Part shown: positions 22,453-34,639 of the stretch, one piece after another | How the letters are laid out: each line of letters opens with the position of its first letter | Numbering within the stretch: position 1 is the first letter of the stretch | Source of the DNA: Phytoseiulus persimilis | Lineage: Eukaryota > Arthropoda > Arachnida > Mesostigmata > Phytoseiidae | DNA length: 64,000 nt | Direction of reading: 5' to 3' | NCBI GenBank assembly: GCA_037576195.1 | Contig: CM075102.1 | Span: forward strand, 6,138,001 to 6,202,000 | Notes under the pieces: model-generated | What the model saw: the letters and a program-made list of their open reading frames with translations, nothing else | The model's database searches: none | What the model was told of the DNA's origin: nothing | Program-made: the position numbers and the translations under genes

Positions 22453-22731
22453 CTCGGTCACAGCTACCGGTGAATGTCCTCATCACACCCTAAGTATTTC
22501 AAACATACAAAAATCGTGAACCTATTCGGGTGAAATCAAACAACATTTCTCCAGATAACATCGCGACCCTACAGTCCATGTTTCTATAGCTTAAGTACGC
22601 TCAAATGATCTATTGTATGCCTATCTCGGCCACGCTCTAGATGGATGTCCTCATCGATCCCGATACCGTTTCCTCACGATGAACTCAACATTTGCAACCG
22701 ACCAATTCCGTTCTCTTGTCTTTCATTCAAA

Positions 22732-25683
22732 TTATTTCGGATACCTCCCTCTGAAGTGAGCCTGCCTTGATGGCCGTCGCCGATCCTGTTGAACTAATTC
22801 TTTCCCGGTTAGAGGAGTTGGCTCTGTTCGCCTAAACGTTGGCCCCACCGCCTGTTGCTTTCCTCCAGCTAACTTCGTATATTCCTCCGCTGGTGATTCC
22901 GCTTCTAGTTCAGTCTCGTCCCCGTGCATCGTTTCTTCCTCCTCAATGATAATCGCAGCATTCAAGTCCACCTGCTCCGAGGTCTCTTCCCCTGCCGACT
23001 CTTCCTTCTCCAGTTTACACTCCTCGAGTAGAACCGACAACTCTTCCACGTCTCTCGTTGTTACATGATTTTCTTCTTGTTCTTCCTTTTCGTCTTCTGC
23101 AACGGATGGTTTTTCTCGGCCTGTCTCTGGAAACTCTGAATCATTCTCAGTTAATGGGACTATATCGATATCTTCGGATCCGAATACTCTATACCACCGA
23201 ATTTGGGAACAGTGAGCCGTGCATTGGTAACTCCTACCCGGCCCCAACTGTGTCAGTCTATAGGTGTCTCTCGGCATCACTTCGGTTATCACCAGAGGCC
23301 CTCTATACTTAGGTTGGAGCTTTGTGGGTTTCCCTGTGTGAACTGGGAGTCTCGAAACCACCACTACATCCCCCAACGAGTATCGAACTGCGTGAGCCTG
23401 ACGCTTCCTCTCGTAATACATGGAGTATTCTGCCTGTTTCTTGAGAATTTGACTCCGAATCTGTTGCTGAACTTCATCCGACGGTGTCCAGACTTCCTCT
23501 TGTTCATTTTCCACCACTTGAGCGAACCCGTCAAGTCTTGGCATGTACCCATGAAGTATCTTGAACGGCGACGTCCCGGTTGTTCTCGATGGTGCCCGGT
23601 TAATCATCATTTGGACTGTTGCGACTTTTGATGCCCAATCTGACTTGTCTGGTTTCTCGCTGATTGTGCGCAATAATCTTGTGACTTCCTTCACCATCCT
23701 CTCCGCCTGTCCATTCGAGTTTGGCCTTTGTGTCGAAATCAATATTTGACGCACCGAGTGTTTCTTCAAGATTTCCCGGAATTTTTCCGACGTAAACGCA
23801 GTCCCACGGTCAGACACCACCCGGTCCGGATTCCCATACTGCATGAACACCTTCTTTAGGAACTTGATGACTGCCGCGGCGTTTGTGGTCCTTGTTGCCT
23901 CTAACACCACAAATTTGGATAAGCCATCCACCAATACAATCACATGTTGGAATCCATTCGATTTCGGGTACGGCCCCACAAAATCAAGGAACAATTTCTG
24001 GAAAGGGCGTCTCTCAGGACCTATCGCTTGACATAGCCCTTGCTTCTTGCCCGAATCACCCTTGTTGTACAAGCACTCGAGGCAAAGTTTCAAATGCTGC
24101 TTGATGTACTCCCTCATCCTCGGGAACCAGTAAGACTGTCTGAGTATTTCCAGCGTTTTGTCTCTTCCGTAATGGCCTGCTTTATCATGTGCCATCACCG
24201 CCATGTACTTTCTCAAGTGCCTTGGAACGACAAACAATAGCTTCTTATCGGCCGATTTGTACAGGATGCCTTGCTTCAGTTGGAACCCTTCGATAATACT
24301 CCTTTCCTTGAGAGTTCGTTCCGACTTCAGCCTCTCCAATATTCTAATTCGTTCCCTGATCTCCGGGTCAACTGCCTGAATCATGTAGACCTCGTCGTGA
24401 TTGAACGTCCAGTTTTGCTCAGTCATCAATTTTAGTACTTTCGCTTCCATCGGCTTCAAATCTGTAGGATATTCTTCCTCTTCGACATCTTGTGCTTCAT
24501 CAAACGGCATTCGACTCAATGAATCCACATGTTCCATTGCGGTTCCTGCTCTGTGTTCCACCTTAAAGTCGAATTCTGCGATCCTGTTGAGCCATCTCGC
24601 TAATTGTGGTGTTCCATTCAAGGACTTCAACGACGCCACCGCCTTACAATCCGAAACGACCGTGAAATGAATTCCGTGCAGATAATGTCTCAATCGCTCC
24701 ATGCTCCAAATCACTGCCAATTGTTCAAGCTTAGTCGAGTGGTAATTTTTTTCTGTATCCGAAAGTTTCCTGCTAACCGCGTAGACCATGTGAAATCTGC
24801 CATCTTCCTTCTGGAGAAGAATCGCCCCTAACCCTACACCACTGGCATCTGTATGCAGTTGAGTTTCTCTCTTTGGGTCAAAACGCTTCAGAATGGGCTC
24901 CTCAACTAAGGCTTTTCTCAGCGCACTGAACGCTCGTTCACAACTGTCGCTCCACACAAACTCAGCGTTCTTCTTCAGCAAAGCAGTGAGAGGTTCTGAA
25001 ATAGTCGCATAACCGCGGATGAATCTTCGAAAGAAACTGGTCAATCCCAGGAATCTCCGAACCTCGTGTAGATTCCTCGGTTTCGGGAATTCGTGTACTG
25101 CCATTGATTTCTTGCTTCCCGGTTGAATTCCATGTCTAGACACTTTGAATCCGAGGAACTCCACCTTTTCCATGGAAAACCGGCATTTGCTCAGTTTGAT
25201 TGTAAGGCCTGCCTTCCTTAGTGCTTCCAATATGCTCTCGATCAGGGCTAGATGCTCTTGGTGTCCGTTTGACGCTACAATCAAATCATCTAAAAAAGGA
25301 TGGACCCGATTGTTTCCCACCTTTGCTCTCACTTTCATCATTAACTCCTGAAAGCAGCTAGGAGCGCCTGAGAGTCCCATCATCATCACGGTGGGTTCGT
25401 AGTGTCCTTCAGGTGTTACGAAAGCCGCTTTTTCCGCTGCCGACTTCGCCATTGGAATTTGGAAATACCCAAACGCCAGATCGAAGGTCGAAAAGAATCT
25501 TTTCTCTCCTGTTTCGTCCAGGATATCGTCTACGAGGGGTAACGGGTAATTTTCCTTGATCGTTTGCGCATTGAGTTTCCTAAAGTCAATAACCATTCTC
25601 CAGGAATTGTCCGGCTTGCGCACCAACATAACGGGCGAAGCATACGCTGAGTGCGACTCTTTGATCATGTCGGCCTCCTTCAT
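22732..25683 (-). pseudogene. Gypsy-B pol: RT, RNase H, integrase
   Basis: Open for 983 codons. RT motifs: ASPVMLVRKPDNSWRMVIDF, FSTFDLAFGYFQIPM, HPFLDDLIVAS (catalytic DD). RNase H: QLHTDASGVGLGAILLQ. Integrase: an H-H-C-C finger region (HDKAGHYGRDKT ... CLECLYNK), LFLDFVGPYPKS (first Asp), VVSDRGTAFTS (second Asp) and NSNGQAERMVKE (Glu). The C-terminus has YRGPLVITEVMPRDTYRL, CTAHCSQIRWYR, and a long acidic tail (EEEYPTDL-like and EEKEEQEEN-like stretches). No chromodomain seen. Intact in this frame, but separated from gag/protease by an upstream in-frame TAA near 25684. Confidence 0.92.
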
Positions 25684-27048
25684 CTGTTACAGAATCTCTC
25701 TCAATGATTCTCTCTCCACCGCTGACATCCGGAATGGTTTACACCGCACAGGACTACTACCTGGAACCTCTTTTATAACGAACTCCGTCCAATCCGTTCT
25801 TCCTATTTCCTTCATCGATTTGGCGATGACGCTGCGATTCTTGTTAAGCAATTCCAACAATGCCCGCGTATACTTCCTTGGAACTTTCTCATTCACGTGA
25901 AGGTCCTCCATTTTGATTTCCTCCACTTCCGTCGTCTCAACTGCGTTGACTTGCGCTCTCGGGTACTGAACATTGAAATAGTCACTCTCCTCTTCCATAC
26001 GCCGACCCCTCGCTATCACCGTTCCTTTTTTTACAAGGAGATCTTTCTCTCCGAAATTTGTCACGGGCAATACGCAACCCTCTTCTGTAACTTCCAACAG
26101 TGTTTCGAATTCAGACGCGTCCTTGACACAGAGCAGTCCATCCTTCTGGTCCGAGACCTGAGTTCTAACGAAATCGACCGCTCTTGCTTTCAGTCTCACC
26201 GCCTCTGGCACTGAGAGTTTCACCGTATTGTTTTGCAATCGGGCCAATGTAGTCATCACTCGAGGATCTTCCTCATCCAGGACAGCTTGCGTGATTTTCT
26301 CGAAGTTCTCCTTCTCCAACAGCCAGGTGTTTCCACTGCATGTCATGGAAACAATCCCTCCATTGAGTACCGGTTTCCCGATCAGAATCTCGTCTTGTTT
26401 CCACATTTCGGATGGGACCACCGTCAGTGCGACGTTTTCCAGCATCATTCCGTCGATTTCCAATACGACGACCGCTTCCCCCAAGGGCTTGCATCCTGCA
26501 CCCGTATATCCCGCAACGAACCCCAACTGAGTCTGCCCCACGAAGATTGAGCCGCCTCGCCGCGTCCTCCGAAATGAGATTTGTGTCTGCTCCACTGTCG
26601 ATTTGTGCCTTCCATGGTTGCTGATTCACTCGAATTCCCATTAATTCCGACTCGAAAACGGGCTGGTTCCCCACCGCGTTGCCTGCAGTGCCCTGGCTGT
26701 TGATTTGTCTAACGTTTGTACAGTATCTGCTTATGTGTCCTTGCTCCCCGCATCGAAAGCAACCATCATTTCTTCTAGTGCTCGGCGCTTCGCCCGGCAT
26801 CACCGCCCGATTGTCTGCTTGGTCCGTTCGTCTAGCTGTATGACTCATTTGCCTGACCGGTTGCTCGGTTTCTCGTCGTCCGGGCGCCGCGGTCTCTGTC
26901 AGTGGGTGATGTATGTTCGGTCTGTCAGAAGTCCTCGTCTCTGCTGCCGCACTTGCCGCTGTTGAATCTTCGGCCCTTCGTCTGGAAAATCTCATCGTTC
27001 CTTGACTTCTGAAGCGATAATCTTCTCTCGTTTGTGGGCTGGGACACG
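25684..27048 (-). pseudogene. Gypsy-B gag 3' part and protease
   Basis: Two overlapping minus-strand frames. Upstream, a second knuckle CFRCGEQGHISRYC (about 26730-26770) and the protease motif IDSGADTNLIS (about 26585-26615). Near 26550 the frame shifts, and the protease continues as FVAGYTGAGCKPLGEAVVVL down to the RT N-terminus at 25687 (SPVRCKPFRMS), ending in TAA. At the right end is the second half of the first CCHC knuckle, split by the Gypsy-A insertion at 27049-27052. Protease would process the Gag-Pol polyprotein. Confidence 0.85.
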
Positions 27049-27052
27049 CATA
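27049..27052. repeat. Target-site duplication CATA of Gypsy-A (left)
   Basis: CATA precedes the 5' LTR and recurs directly after the 3' LTR at 33814-33817. 4-bp duplications are typical of Ty3/Gypsy integrases. Confidence 0.85.
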
Positions 27053-27302
27053 TGTCAGAGACGGAATTGGATATGTGGGAGCGGGATCAGCTATGGTGAA
27101 CGCAAGTGGATGGAAACGAAAGGGAAGGAGAAATGAGAGTGAACGTCGAGGGTAGAGAGGGAGAGAGTAGGTGTGAGAGAGAGAGAGAATGAGGCGAAGC
27201 GCCGAGTGTGACTGGACAGAATAGTTGAGTGCAGAATAAATACGGTGGAGGTGAAAAGAGAATGTGTGCGTACTAGCTACTACCGGCCCTTGCACGCTCA
27301 CA
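27053..27302 (+). repeat. Gypsy-A 5' LTR
   Basis: 250 bp, TGTCAGAG...GCTCACA. Contains GA-rich repeats near 27160-27190 and an AATAAA signal at 27235-27240. Confidence 0.93.
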
Positions 27303-27392
27303 TTAGCAGCGGTGGTGAAAAAGAACAACGGTGTCAAAAGTACAGAGAGAAAGAAAAAGAGAAGACCAAGGAACTTGAAGCACGGAAACGAG

Positions 27393-30300
27393 ATGGAAAA
27401 GGAGACAGCAGAAACACTGAGGATGGTCATGGAGGGGATGAAGATGCTGAATCAACAAATGGTCGAGCAACAAAGAAAGAGGGAGGAAGGAACAGACGAT
27501 ACGGAGAAAGTCGAGAGGATAGAGCGTCTCGTTGACACCTCTACATCGTTGCGAGCATTCTCAGGTGGGACCGTAGCGGTGGCAGAGGAGTGGTTACAGG
27601 ATGTGATTCAGGCCAAAAAGACGGGTAGATGGAGTGAGGAATATACGAAAAGTTTGCTGCAAGTGAAGTTGGTTGGACCGGCGAAGTGGTGGTATAGGGA
27701 CTATTGCGGGGAGGTAGGAACTTTAGATGAATGGCAGAAACTATTCGAGGAGACCTATACGCCAAGACAGAAACGGAGGGAATTGATGAATGAATTTTTG
27801 AAAGGAATACAGAGAAGGGGAGAAGGTTTAGAGATGTACATCAGGAGGACGGAGCATGCGGCGAGAAAGTTAGGGCTCGAAAATGAGGAGATAAAGGAAC
27901 AGATTATAGAGGGACTACTACCGGAATACGAGTTCCTGCAACACTTAATGATGGGGAGAAGTCATAAGAACATGACGGAGTTGTATAAGGATATTCAAGA
28001 AACAATGGAAAAAGAAAGGTTACGGAAAAGCAGACCGGGTGCATCGGGATTTAGAGGGGAGAGTCGAACAGAGTTACGAATGACGTGCTACATCTGCAAT
28101 AGGGAGGGGCATAAGCAAGCATGGTGCCCAGAAAGGACTAGGATCGGACACGGACGAGGAAGTCCGGACCGGCGTGAAATTGGAGGATACGGGAACTCAT
28201 GGCAAGGAGAGGCAGGAAGAGGTAGGGCTCAGGGATACGCGCCAGGGGATCAACTTCGAGGGAGTCCAATGAGGGAAGGACCAGGGTACCAAGGAGGAAC
28301 CTGGGGACGGGCAGAGCCAACTAGAGGACCACAGTCAGGACTAAGAACACCAACAAGGGAGATTACATGGAGGGAAACAACGAGCGGATCACGCGGAGGA
28401 CCACCAGCAAGGGGAGGAGCGACAACGTCGGGTACATCGCCAGGTGTGACGTGCTTCAGATGCCAGGGAGTGGGACACACGGTGAGGGAATGTCGAAACA
28501 TTAGGCACGTAGAAGAAGATTGGAGATTCGAAGAAATCAAACCGGTGGCGTCAAGTCGAGAACGGGGGTTGAAAAAGGTTATGGTAAACGGCAAGGAATG
28601 GACAGCGAGGGTAGACACAGAAGCGGAGATAAGCTTCATTTCAGAAAAATCAGCGGAGGAATTGAACTTGAAACTGACCCCGAGCGCGGTAAAAGCGATA
28701 CGTAGCATCGGAGGAGGTTCTTGCAAACCGGTAGGACAAGCACAGGTACGACTGGAAGCGGACGGACTAGAGATAGAAAATGTGACGTTGACAGCGCTGC
28801 CAGAGGGAGCAATGGAAGAGAGGGAAATATTCCTGGGGAAGGATCTCATTGATAAAGAAATGGTGATAGTCTATCGCGGGGGAAAATCATGGATACTGAG
28901 GGACGAAACTTTTGAAGAAATCACGAAGATGTTGCCGAAGGAAGAAGAGCGAGTCAGTTTGCAGACGAAAGAAGAAGTGACGCTGGGACCGCGAACAGTA
29001 GCAATGGTACGAGTGATACCACAGGAGAAGACAGAGGGGATCATAATGATAGAGGACCAACAAGACTGGGGAGCAATTTGTCAGTTACAGGAAGAATTAG
29101 TGATACCGGTAGCGAATTTGGGGAGACAAGAAGTTACCTTAGGTGAAGGAACGATTGTGGCACGAGGGAAAAGGATAGAAGAAGGCGAACTTTTCAGACT
29201 CAAACGGACGGGAGCGAGTATAAACCGCGTGGCGGTAGAGGAGAACACGGCCGAGAGGAATATTGGGGAAGAAGACGTTCACGTAGACCCGGGTACACCG
29301 GAAGAATACAGAGCCGAACTCGTGAGGATCTTGAATACACATCGGGAAGTAATAGCCACATCAATGAGGGAATTAGGACGAACGACACTGACTGATTTCG
29401 ACATTGAAGAAATTAAGGACAGCCGGCCAGTGAGGTGCAAACCGTTTCGATTATCCGTGGTAGAAAACCAAGCACTGAGGGACATAGTCCAACAATTAGC
29501 CGATGCAGGCATGATTGAACGCTCGAGCTCCGAATACGCAAGCCCGGTGATGTTGGTGAAGAAAGCCGATGGTGGATGGAGAATGGTCATAGATTATAGA
29601 AAACTGAATGCGCAGACCGTCAAATTGAACTATCCGTTACCACTGATTGACGAGATTCTGGATGGCGTCGGAGGGAAAAACATATACTCAACGTTCGATC
29701 TAGCTTGGGGGTACTTCCAAATACCTATGACAAAGAGGGCGGCGGAAAAGGCGGCATTTGTCACGAGCGAAGGACATTACGAACCGAGGGTTTTAATGAT
29801 GGGACTATGTAACGCACCCGCAAAATTCCAAGAACTAATGGTACGAGTGAAGGAGATGGTAGGCAAACAACAGGCATTTCCGTTCCTCGACGATTTAATA
29901 ACAGCATCGGACCGATTCGACGAACATCTACAGCAGATTGAGAAAATTCTAGAAGCATTGAGGGCCGCTGGACTTACTATACGACTTGACAAATGCAAAT
30001 TTTTCATGGAGACGGTAGAATTTTTGGGATTCAAGATATCGAAAGAAGGGGTCCGACCGGGAACAAGGAAGCTGGCAGCAGTGTCGGAGTTCGCAATACC
30101 GAAAGACGTGCATGAGGTTAGAAGATTTCTGGGATTAACATCATTCTTCAGACGATTCGTCAGGAATTACGCGACAATATCGAATCCTCTAACGGAGCTG
30201 CTGAGGAAAGGGGCAGAATTCAAGTGGACTGAGAAGTGTAAGGAAGCGTTCGAAAGATTGAAACAAGAGTTACTAAGAGACGCGGTGCTGGAGCGATATG

Positions 30301-32419
30301 AACCCGGGAGGAGGACAGAATTACATACGGACGCAAGCTGCGTAGGACTGGGGGCGATACTGATGCAAGAAGTAGAAGGAAAGATGAAAATGGTCTATGC
30401 GATCAGTCGGAAACTTTCGGAGACAGAGAAGAATTATCACTCAACAAAATTGGAGCAGCTAGCCGTAGTATGGAGTATGGAACGGTTGAGGCATTATTTG
30501 TACGGGCAAGAGTTCACAGTAGTTTCGGATTGTAGTGCGGTAGCAGCACTGAAAAAAGAGGGAGGCTCAACACAGATGAGTCGGTGGCTCGATAGGATCG
30601 CGGAGTTCAACTTTTCGGTGAGACATAGAGCGGGAACAGCGATGGGGCACGTTGACGCGCTGAGCAGAGAACCACTCGAAGACGGGAGAGACTTAGAGGA
30701 GAGGGAATCACCGGCAGAAACCGAGGCGAAAACGATATTCACAGCATTGGCGACTTACGACGAGTTTCAAATGATCCAGGCAGCCGATCAAGACATCAAA
30801 GAGAGACTGGAAGCGTTCAAGAAAACCAAAGAGGAAAGAACAAAGAGGGAAAATAATATCACGCAGGGGTTTTGCGTAAGACATGGAATACTTTACAAGG
30901 AACTTGAGGGGAAACGATTGTTCGTTGTACCGAAGGCCATGAGGAAATACATATTGGTGGTGGCGCACGACAAAGGGGGACATTTCGGAATCGACAAAAC
31001 TTTGGAAATTATGAAGGCAACATATTGGTTCCCAAACATGAGGGAATATACAAAGTGGCATCTGAAGGCGTGCCCAGAGTGCATATTCAGTAAGGATCTT
31101 TCGGGGAAGAAAGAGGGATTGTGTCATGCGATACGTCCGGTGCATCGACCCTTTGGGAAATGTTTCATAGATCACTTGGGACCGTCGCCGAAATCCCATG
31201 GTAAACAACACATCATAGTATTGGTGGATGGGCTAACGAAATTCGTGTATTGGAAGCGGTGCAGACAACCTCGGCCGCGGGCGTTATAAAATTCCTGGAA
31301 AGCGTGTTCATGAGATATGGTAGAATTGATCAATTAGTGTCAGACAGGGGGACCGCGTATACTCATAAGGATACAGAGGCGTTTCTAAAGAGGGAGCAGT
31401 GCAAGCACACGTTAATATCCCCGCAAAAACCGAGCTCTAACGGGCAGGTAGAGCGTCTGGATAAAGAGGTAGCCAGGCTACTGAGGGCATTGTGTCAAAC
31501 AGCGGATCATAGGGATTGGGTCAAGTACTTACCAATGGTACAAATGATGCTGAACAGGGTGGTCTCAAGAAGCACGGGGAAGTCGCCATTAGAGGTTCTA
31601 CATGGGTTCCTACCTAGGATCAATAATCATGCGCAGTTAGTCGAGCAGGAGCAGGATCAGGATAAGGTGTGGAGACCCGCGGCGGAAATTCAAGCAGAAG
31701 TGAGGGAACAGTTGGTACACAGTCAAAATAGGTATGCATATTACTATGATGCCAAGCGGAGGCCGCATTACATCCGGTATTCAACGGGGGATGGAGTCGT
31801 AGTGAAGCGGTTGCCGGTACACACGGGCCAACCAACCAAACTGCAGCCTAAGTTTAGGGGACCGATGGTTATTTCGGAAATACTGCCTAACGATACGTAC
31901 CGTCTTGTTCAAATCGGCCGAAAGAATTACACATGTACAGCTCACTGTTCACAAATCAAATGGTACCGACTGCATGATGAGAATGAGGAAGAAATTGAAC
32001 CCTATGAAGGAGATTCAATGGAGCCAGGGACAAGTCAGGAAGGAAAGCCCGAGATGCAACGAACGCAAGGAAACTCAGCGTCAAGGAGGGCGGCAGTGGA
32101 AGAAATCATCGAGGAAATAGAAAGACAAGAAGATGTTATCGAATCAACGAGGGTTAAGGAGGACGACCATGGGGAACAGCCGATTGAAAGGGACCAAGCG
32201 GGAACGGAAGACGACCCCATAGAAGTGGATTCATCAGCGTCGTCGGAAGATATAGTGATAACGATTGACCCAAGAAAGCATAGGCTGTTAAGCGATAGAC
32301 CGACTAGGGACTTGAATACGGCACGATTAGAGAATCCAGGTAGAGTAGGGGAGTATCAGAGCACAAGTAGGGTACAACCAAGTAGAAGATCTAGGTATCA
32401 AGGGAGGTATTCCAGATAG
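27393..32419 (+). pseudogene. Gypsy-A gag-pol with one integrase frameshift
   Basis: The open frame runs through the LTR edge, but the first good ATG is 27393. Gag: helical region with AEEWLQDVIQAKKTGRW, then two knuckles, CYICNREGHKQAWC (near 28087) and CFRCQGVGHTVREC (near 28450). Protease: VDTEAEISFIS near 28612; the Gly of the usual D-S/T-G-A is Glu, expected to cripple it. RT: ASPVMLVKKADGGWRMVIDY, FSTFDLAWGYFQIPM-like block, FPFLDDLITAS. RNase H: ELHTDASCVGLGAIL. Integrase finger: HDKGGHFGIDKT and CPECIFSKD. Near 31250 a one-base frameshift moves the frame; the core resumes with QLVSDRGTAYT and SNGQVERLDKE and ends at TAG 32417-32419 after CTAHCSQIKWYR and an acidic tail. Confidence 0.93.
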
Positions 32420-32550
32420 AAGTTGGGGACAACTTCGGTGGTAGCGTGGACGAGAACGGAACAAGGTGGAATGTAAACAACAAAGAATGAGAATCGAGGC
32501 GAGAGGAGCGTTGAGAGCGGAGAAAGCGAGGCGAGGGAAGTGCAGAGGAA

Positions 32551-33381
32551 ATGCGAGGAAACGCAGAAGAGATTCTTTTCGCTCGAGCCTCTGGAACGTG
32601 CGCACAACGACGACTAACGAACCTCGTGAATCACCAAGGAGGGATGGACTGCCAGGAACAACCCAACCAAGGAGGCAATGAGGGACTCGGAGACGTAGAA
32701 AGATTCAGCCGATTCAAGAAGGAGACGGAGGGACGGGTGAGCCCGGATTTCATACAGTTTCAAAAGGAGGGAGAGGCAACGGCGGATGCCGACGTCGTAC
32801 AAAGGAAGACGTTAGAGAGGGACATCGAGAGAGCGGTCGCATTTGAGGTCGGCGTATTTAGACAGCTCAGTTTGGAAGAAGCCCATCAGGAGCAGAAGCC
32901 GCTGAGGCAAGCCTGCGGGCGCTGCGATGACAACACCCACGACGATGATAGTCCGAGATGCAAGGCCCGTTGGGTGGAGTGCCGCTTGTGTAAACAGGTG
33001 GGACACTACAGCAGGAGCACGTTGTGCCCGCGAAACCAAGAGAGAGTCTGCTACAACTGCAACTCGAAGGGACACAAGGCGCGTGATTGTCGAGAGCGCA
33101 CATTCGTGAGGGATAATGAGGGCGTGTGTACGGTGGAGCGAAGAGGCGCCCCGGTAGCCACGTACACGAAGCAGTTCGGGTTTGACCCGGAGACCTACGG
33201 CTACATTGTGGGAAAACGGTTGCAACGTCGAGATCAGCGGAAGGAGGGACCCGTCGTCACGCAGCGAACACCAGCCAAGCAGAATGTTCCGGACTCGGTC
33301 GCCGCGACAGTTGTTGCTGCTCAAGGAGGGGCCACCGCGACGAAGACGTACCACGCGGTCCCGCCGCCAGCGAAATACTGA
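32551..33381 (+). CDS. Gypsy-A third ORF: triple zinc-knuckle protein
   Basis: ATG 32551 to TGA 33381, 276 residues, intact, between pol and the 3' LTR in the position where some Gypsy elements carry env. It shows no signal peptide or membrane segment, so it does not look like an envelope. Residues 75-115 are charged and helical. A cysteine-rich core follows: C122/C125/H130/C137 and C144/C147/H152/C159, both C-x2-C-x4-H-x6-C, then a canonical C-x2-C-x4-H-x4-C, CYNCNSKGHKARDC (167-180). The tail is basic and Ala/Pro-rich. Likely nucleic-acid binding. It starts 131 bp after the pol stop, so expression would need splicing or reinitiation. It may be a captured or duplicated gag-like or host gene; the origin is unknown. 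Confidence 0.75.
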   Translation: MRGNAEEILFARASGTCAQRRLTNLVNHQGGMDCQEQPNQGGNEGLGDVERFSRFKKETEGRVSPDFIQFQKEGEATADADVVQRKTLERDIERAVAFEVGVFRQLSLEEAHQEQKPLRQACGRCDDNTHDDDSPRCKARWVECRLCKQVGHYSRSTLCPRNQERVCYNCNSKGHKARDCRERTFVRDNEGVCTVERRGAPVATYTKQFGFDPETYGYIVGKRLQRRDQRKEGPVVTQRTPAKQNVPDSVAATVVAAQGGATATKTYHAVPPPAKY

Positions 33382-33555
33382 GGGAAGTTCCACGTAAGAT
33401 GCCATAGAGGAAGTTCTCGCGAATAAATGATGGTAGCGGAAGGATTACTGAGGGATACGAGGTGGTGTGCTCTATTTAACAACGTGCCGTAGTATAGCTA
33501 GAATTAGGTGAGCAGAGGCGATGTCAGGAGACATCGTAGACGTAGCGTGGTCGAA

Positions 33556-33813
33556 TGTCAGAGACGGAATTGGATATGTGGGAGCGGGATCAGCTATGGT
33601 GAACGCAAGTGGATGGGAACGAAAGGGAAGGAGAAATGAGAGTGAACGTCGAGGGTAGAGAGGGAGAGAGTAGGTGTGAGAGACAGAGAGAGAGAGAGAA
33701 TGAGGCGAAGCGCCGAGTGTGACTGGACAGAATAGTTGAGTGCAGAATAAATACGGTGGAGGTGAAAAGAGAGTGTGTGCGTACTAGATACTACCGGCCC
33801 TTGCACGCTCACA
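33556..33813 (+). repeat. Gypsy-A 3' LTR
   Basis: 258 bp, same termini as the 5' LTR; longer by 8 bp in the GA tract. Followed by CATA target duplication (33814-33817). Confidence 0.93.
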
Positions 33814-33817
33814 CATA

Positions 33818-34567
33818 TTACTTATGTCCCTCCTCACCACAGTCGTAACAGCTCACAACTGTCCGATCTCCATATCTTCTCGCGATCGAAGAATTCGAAA
33901 TTCGTGGTCGCATACCACCGTCCAAATCGAAGCTGTCTTCTAGATCTCTAACAAGCTCGTTCAACTTTCCATGAACTTGTGCATTGAGGAACGGAGCGAA
34001 TTTTTTGTACTCAGGCGACAAGCCTCTAAGGATTTGCCTTTTGAGATCTGTGAAGCCCATATCCACTTGGAAAGCCAATCGCTCAGCTCTGCGCGCAAAT
34101 GTTCCAATTGTTTCCCCGCGCTTCTGATAGCATTTCAAAAATGCCTGCATCAGATCGAGTTTCGTCTCTGGAGTCAAATACGAAGACTTGAATTCCTCTT
34201 TTCATTCCTGGAAGGTCTCCAGCTCGAACGCATTCGATTCATGCCAGTCCAAGGCCTCTCCGGTCAATTTACGAAGTATCATCCCCATGGTGTATGGGTC
34301 TGACCAGTTCCCTATTTGCTTCGCATTTTCTAACTGACGGAGCCATCGTTCCGCCTGCATCACTGTTCCCCCGGCAAATATAGGTACCGTCACCGAAGTA
34401 TCTGCATAACGTCCCACCAACCTGGCTCCGTTTCCCGACTCGCTGGTCGACTGGGTGATAGTCGCGAGGTTCTCCGACAACTGCTTGCACAAAGCCAATA
34501 CGGATTCCACCAGCTCAACCTGCGGCTTGTCCGCAGTTGATCCTGTTCTTTCCTTCTGATCTTGCAT
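33818..34567 (-). pseudogene. Gypsy-B gag, N-terminal part
   Basis: ATG at 34567. One frame with a TGA at 34199-34201 (a Trp position by comparison with FQE-x-KEEF spacing in related gags). Contains IFAGGTVMQAERWLRQLENA, LTGEALDWHESNAFE and a RAERLAFQVDMGF helix, then CYDCGEEGHK, the first half of a CCHC knuckle, at 33818-33860. The missing half lies on the other side of Gypsy-A at about 27030-27048. A stop codon lies two codons from the integration point in the pre-insertion sequence, so Gypsy-B gag was probably already broken, or the stop arose later. Confidence 0.85.
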
Positions 34568-34621
34568 GGAGTTCCACGTGTTGGGTCTCGCAAAGTTCTC
34601 GCTCTCCGTCTAATTCCCAGA

Positions 34622-34639
34622 GTATCCCACCGCTGCAAA
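34622..34639 (-). promoter_or_regulatory. Gypsy-B primer-binding site
   Basis: Directly inside the 5' LTR, minus strand reads TTTGCAGCGGTGGGATAC. Gypsy-A has TTAGCAGCGGTGG at the same place (27303-27315). Conservation at this position in two diverged elements marks it as the tRNA primer site; which tRNA was not established. Confidence 0.65.

Larger units (their letters stand above)
27053..33813 (+). mobile_element. Gypsy-A, near-complete Ty3/Gypsy element inserted in Gypsy-B
   Basis: 5' LTR 27053-27302, gag-pol 27393-32419, a further ORF at 32551-33381, 3' LTR 33556-33813. LTRs differ by three substitutions and an 8-bp GA-repeat indel. Target duplication CATA on both sides. Inserted into the first gag zinc-knuckle codons of Gypsy-B in opposite orientation. 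Lesions seen: one frameshift in integrase near 31250 and a Gly-to-Glu change in the protease active-site loop. The leader after the LTR (TTAGCAGCGGTGG) is nearly the same as that of Gypsy-B (TTTGCAGCGGTGG), pointing to the same primer tRNA. Confidence 0.95.

Noticed and set aside
22453..22731. Possible envelope or extra gene at the 3' end of Gypsy-B
   Set aside because: Only about 280 bp, stops in all frames, no motif.
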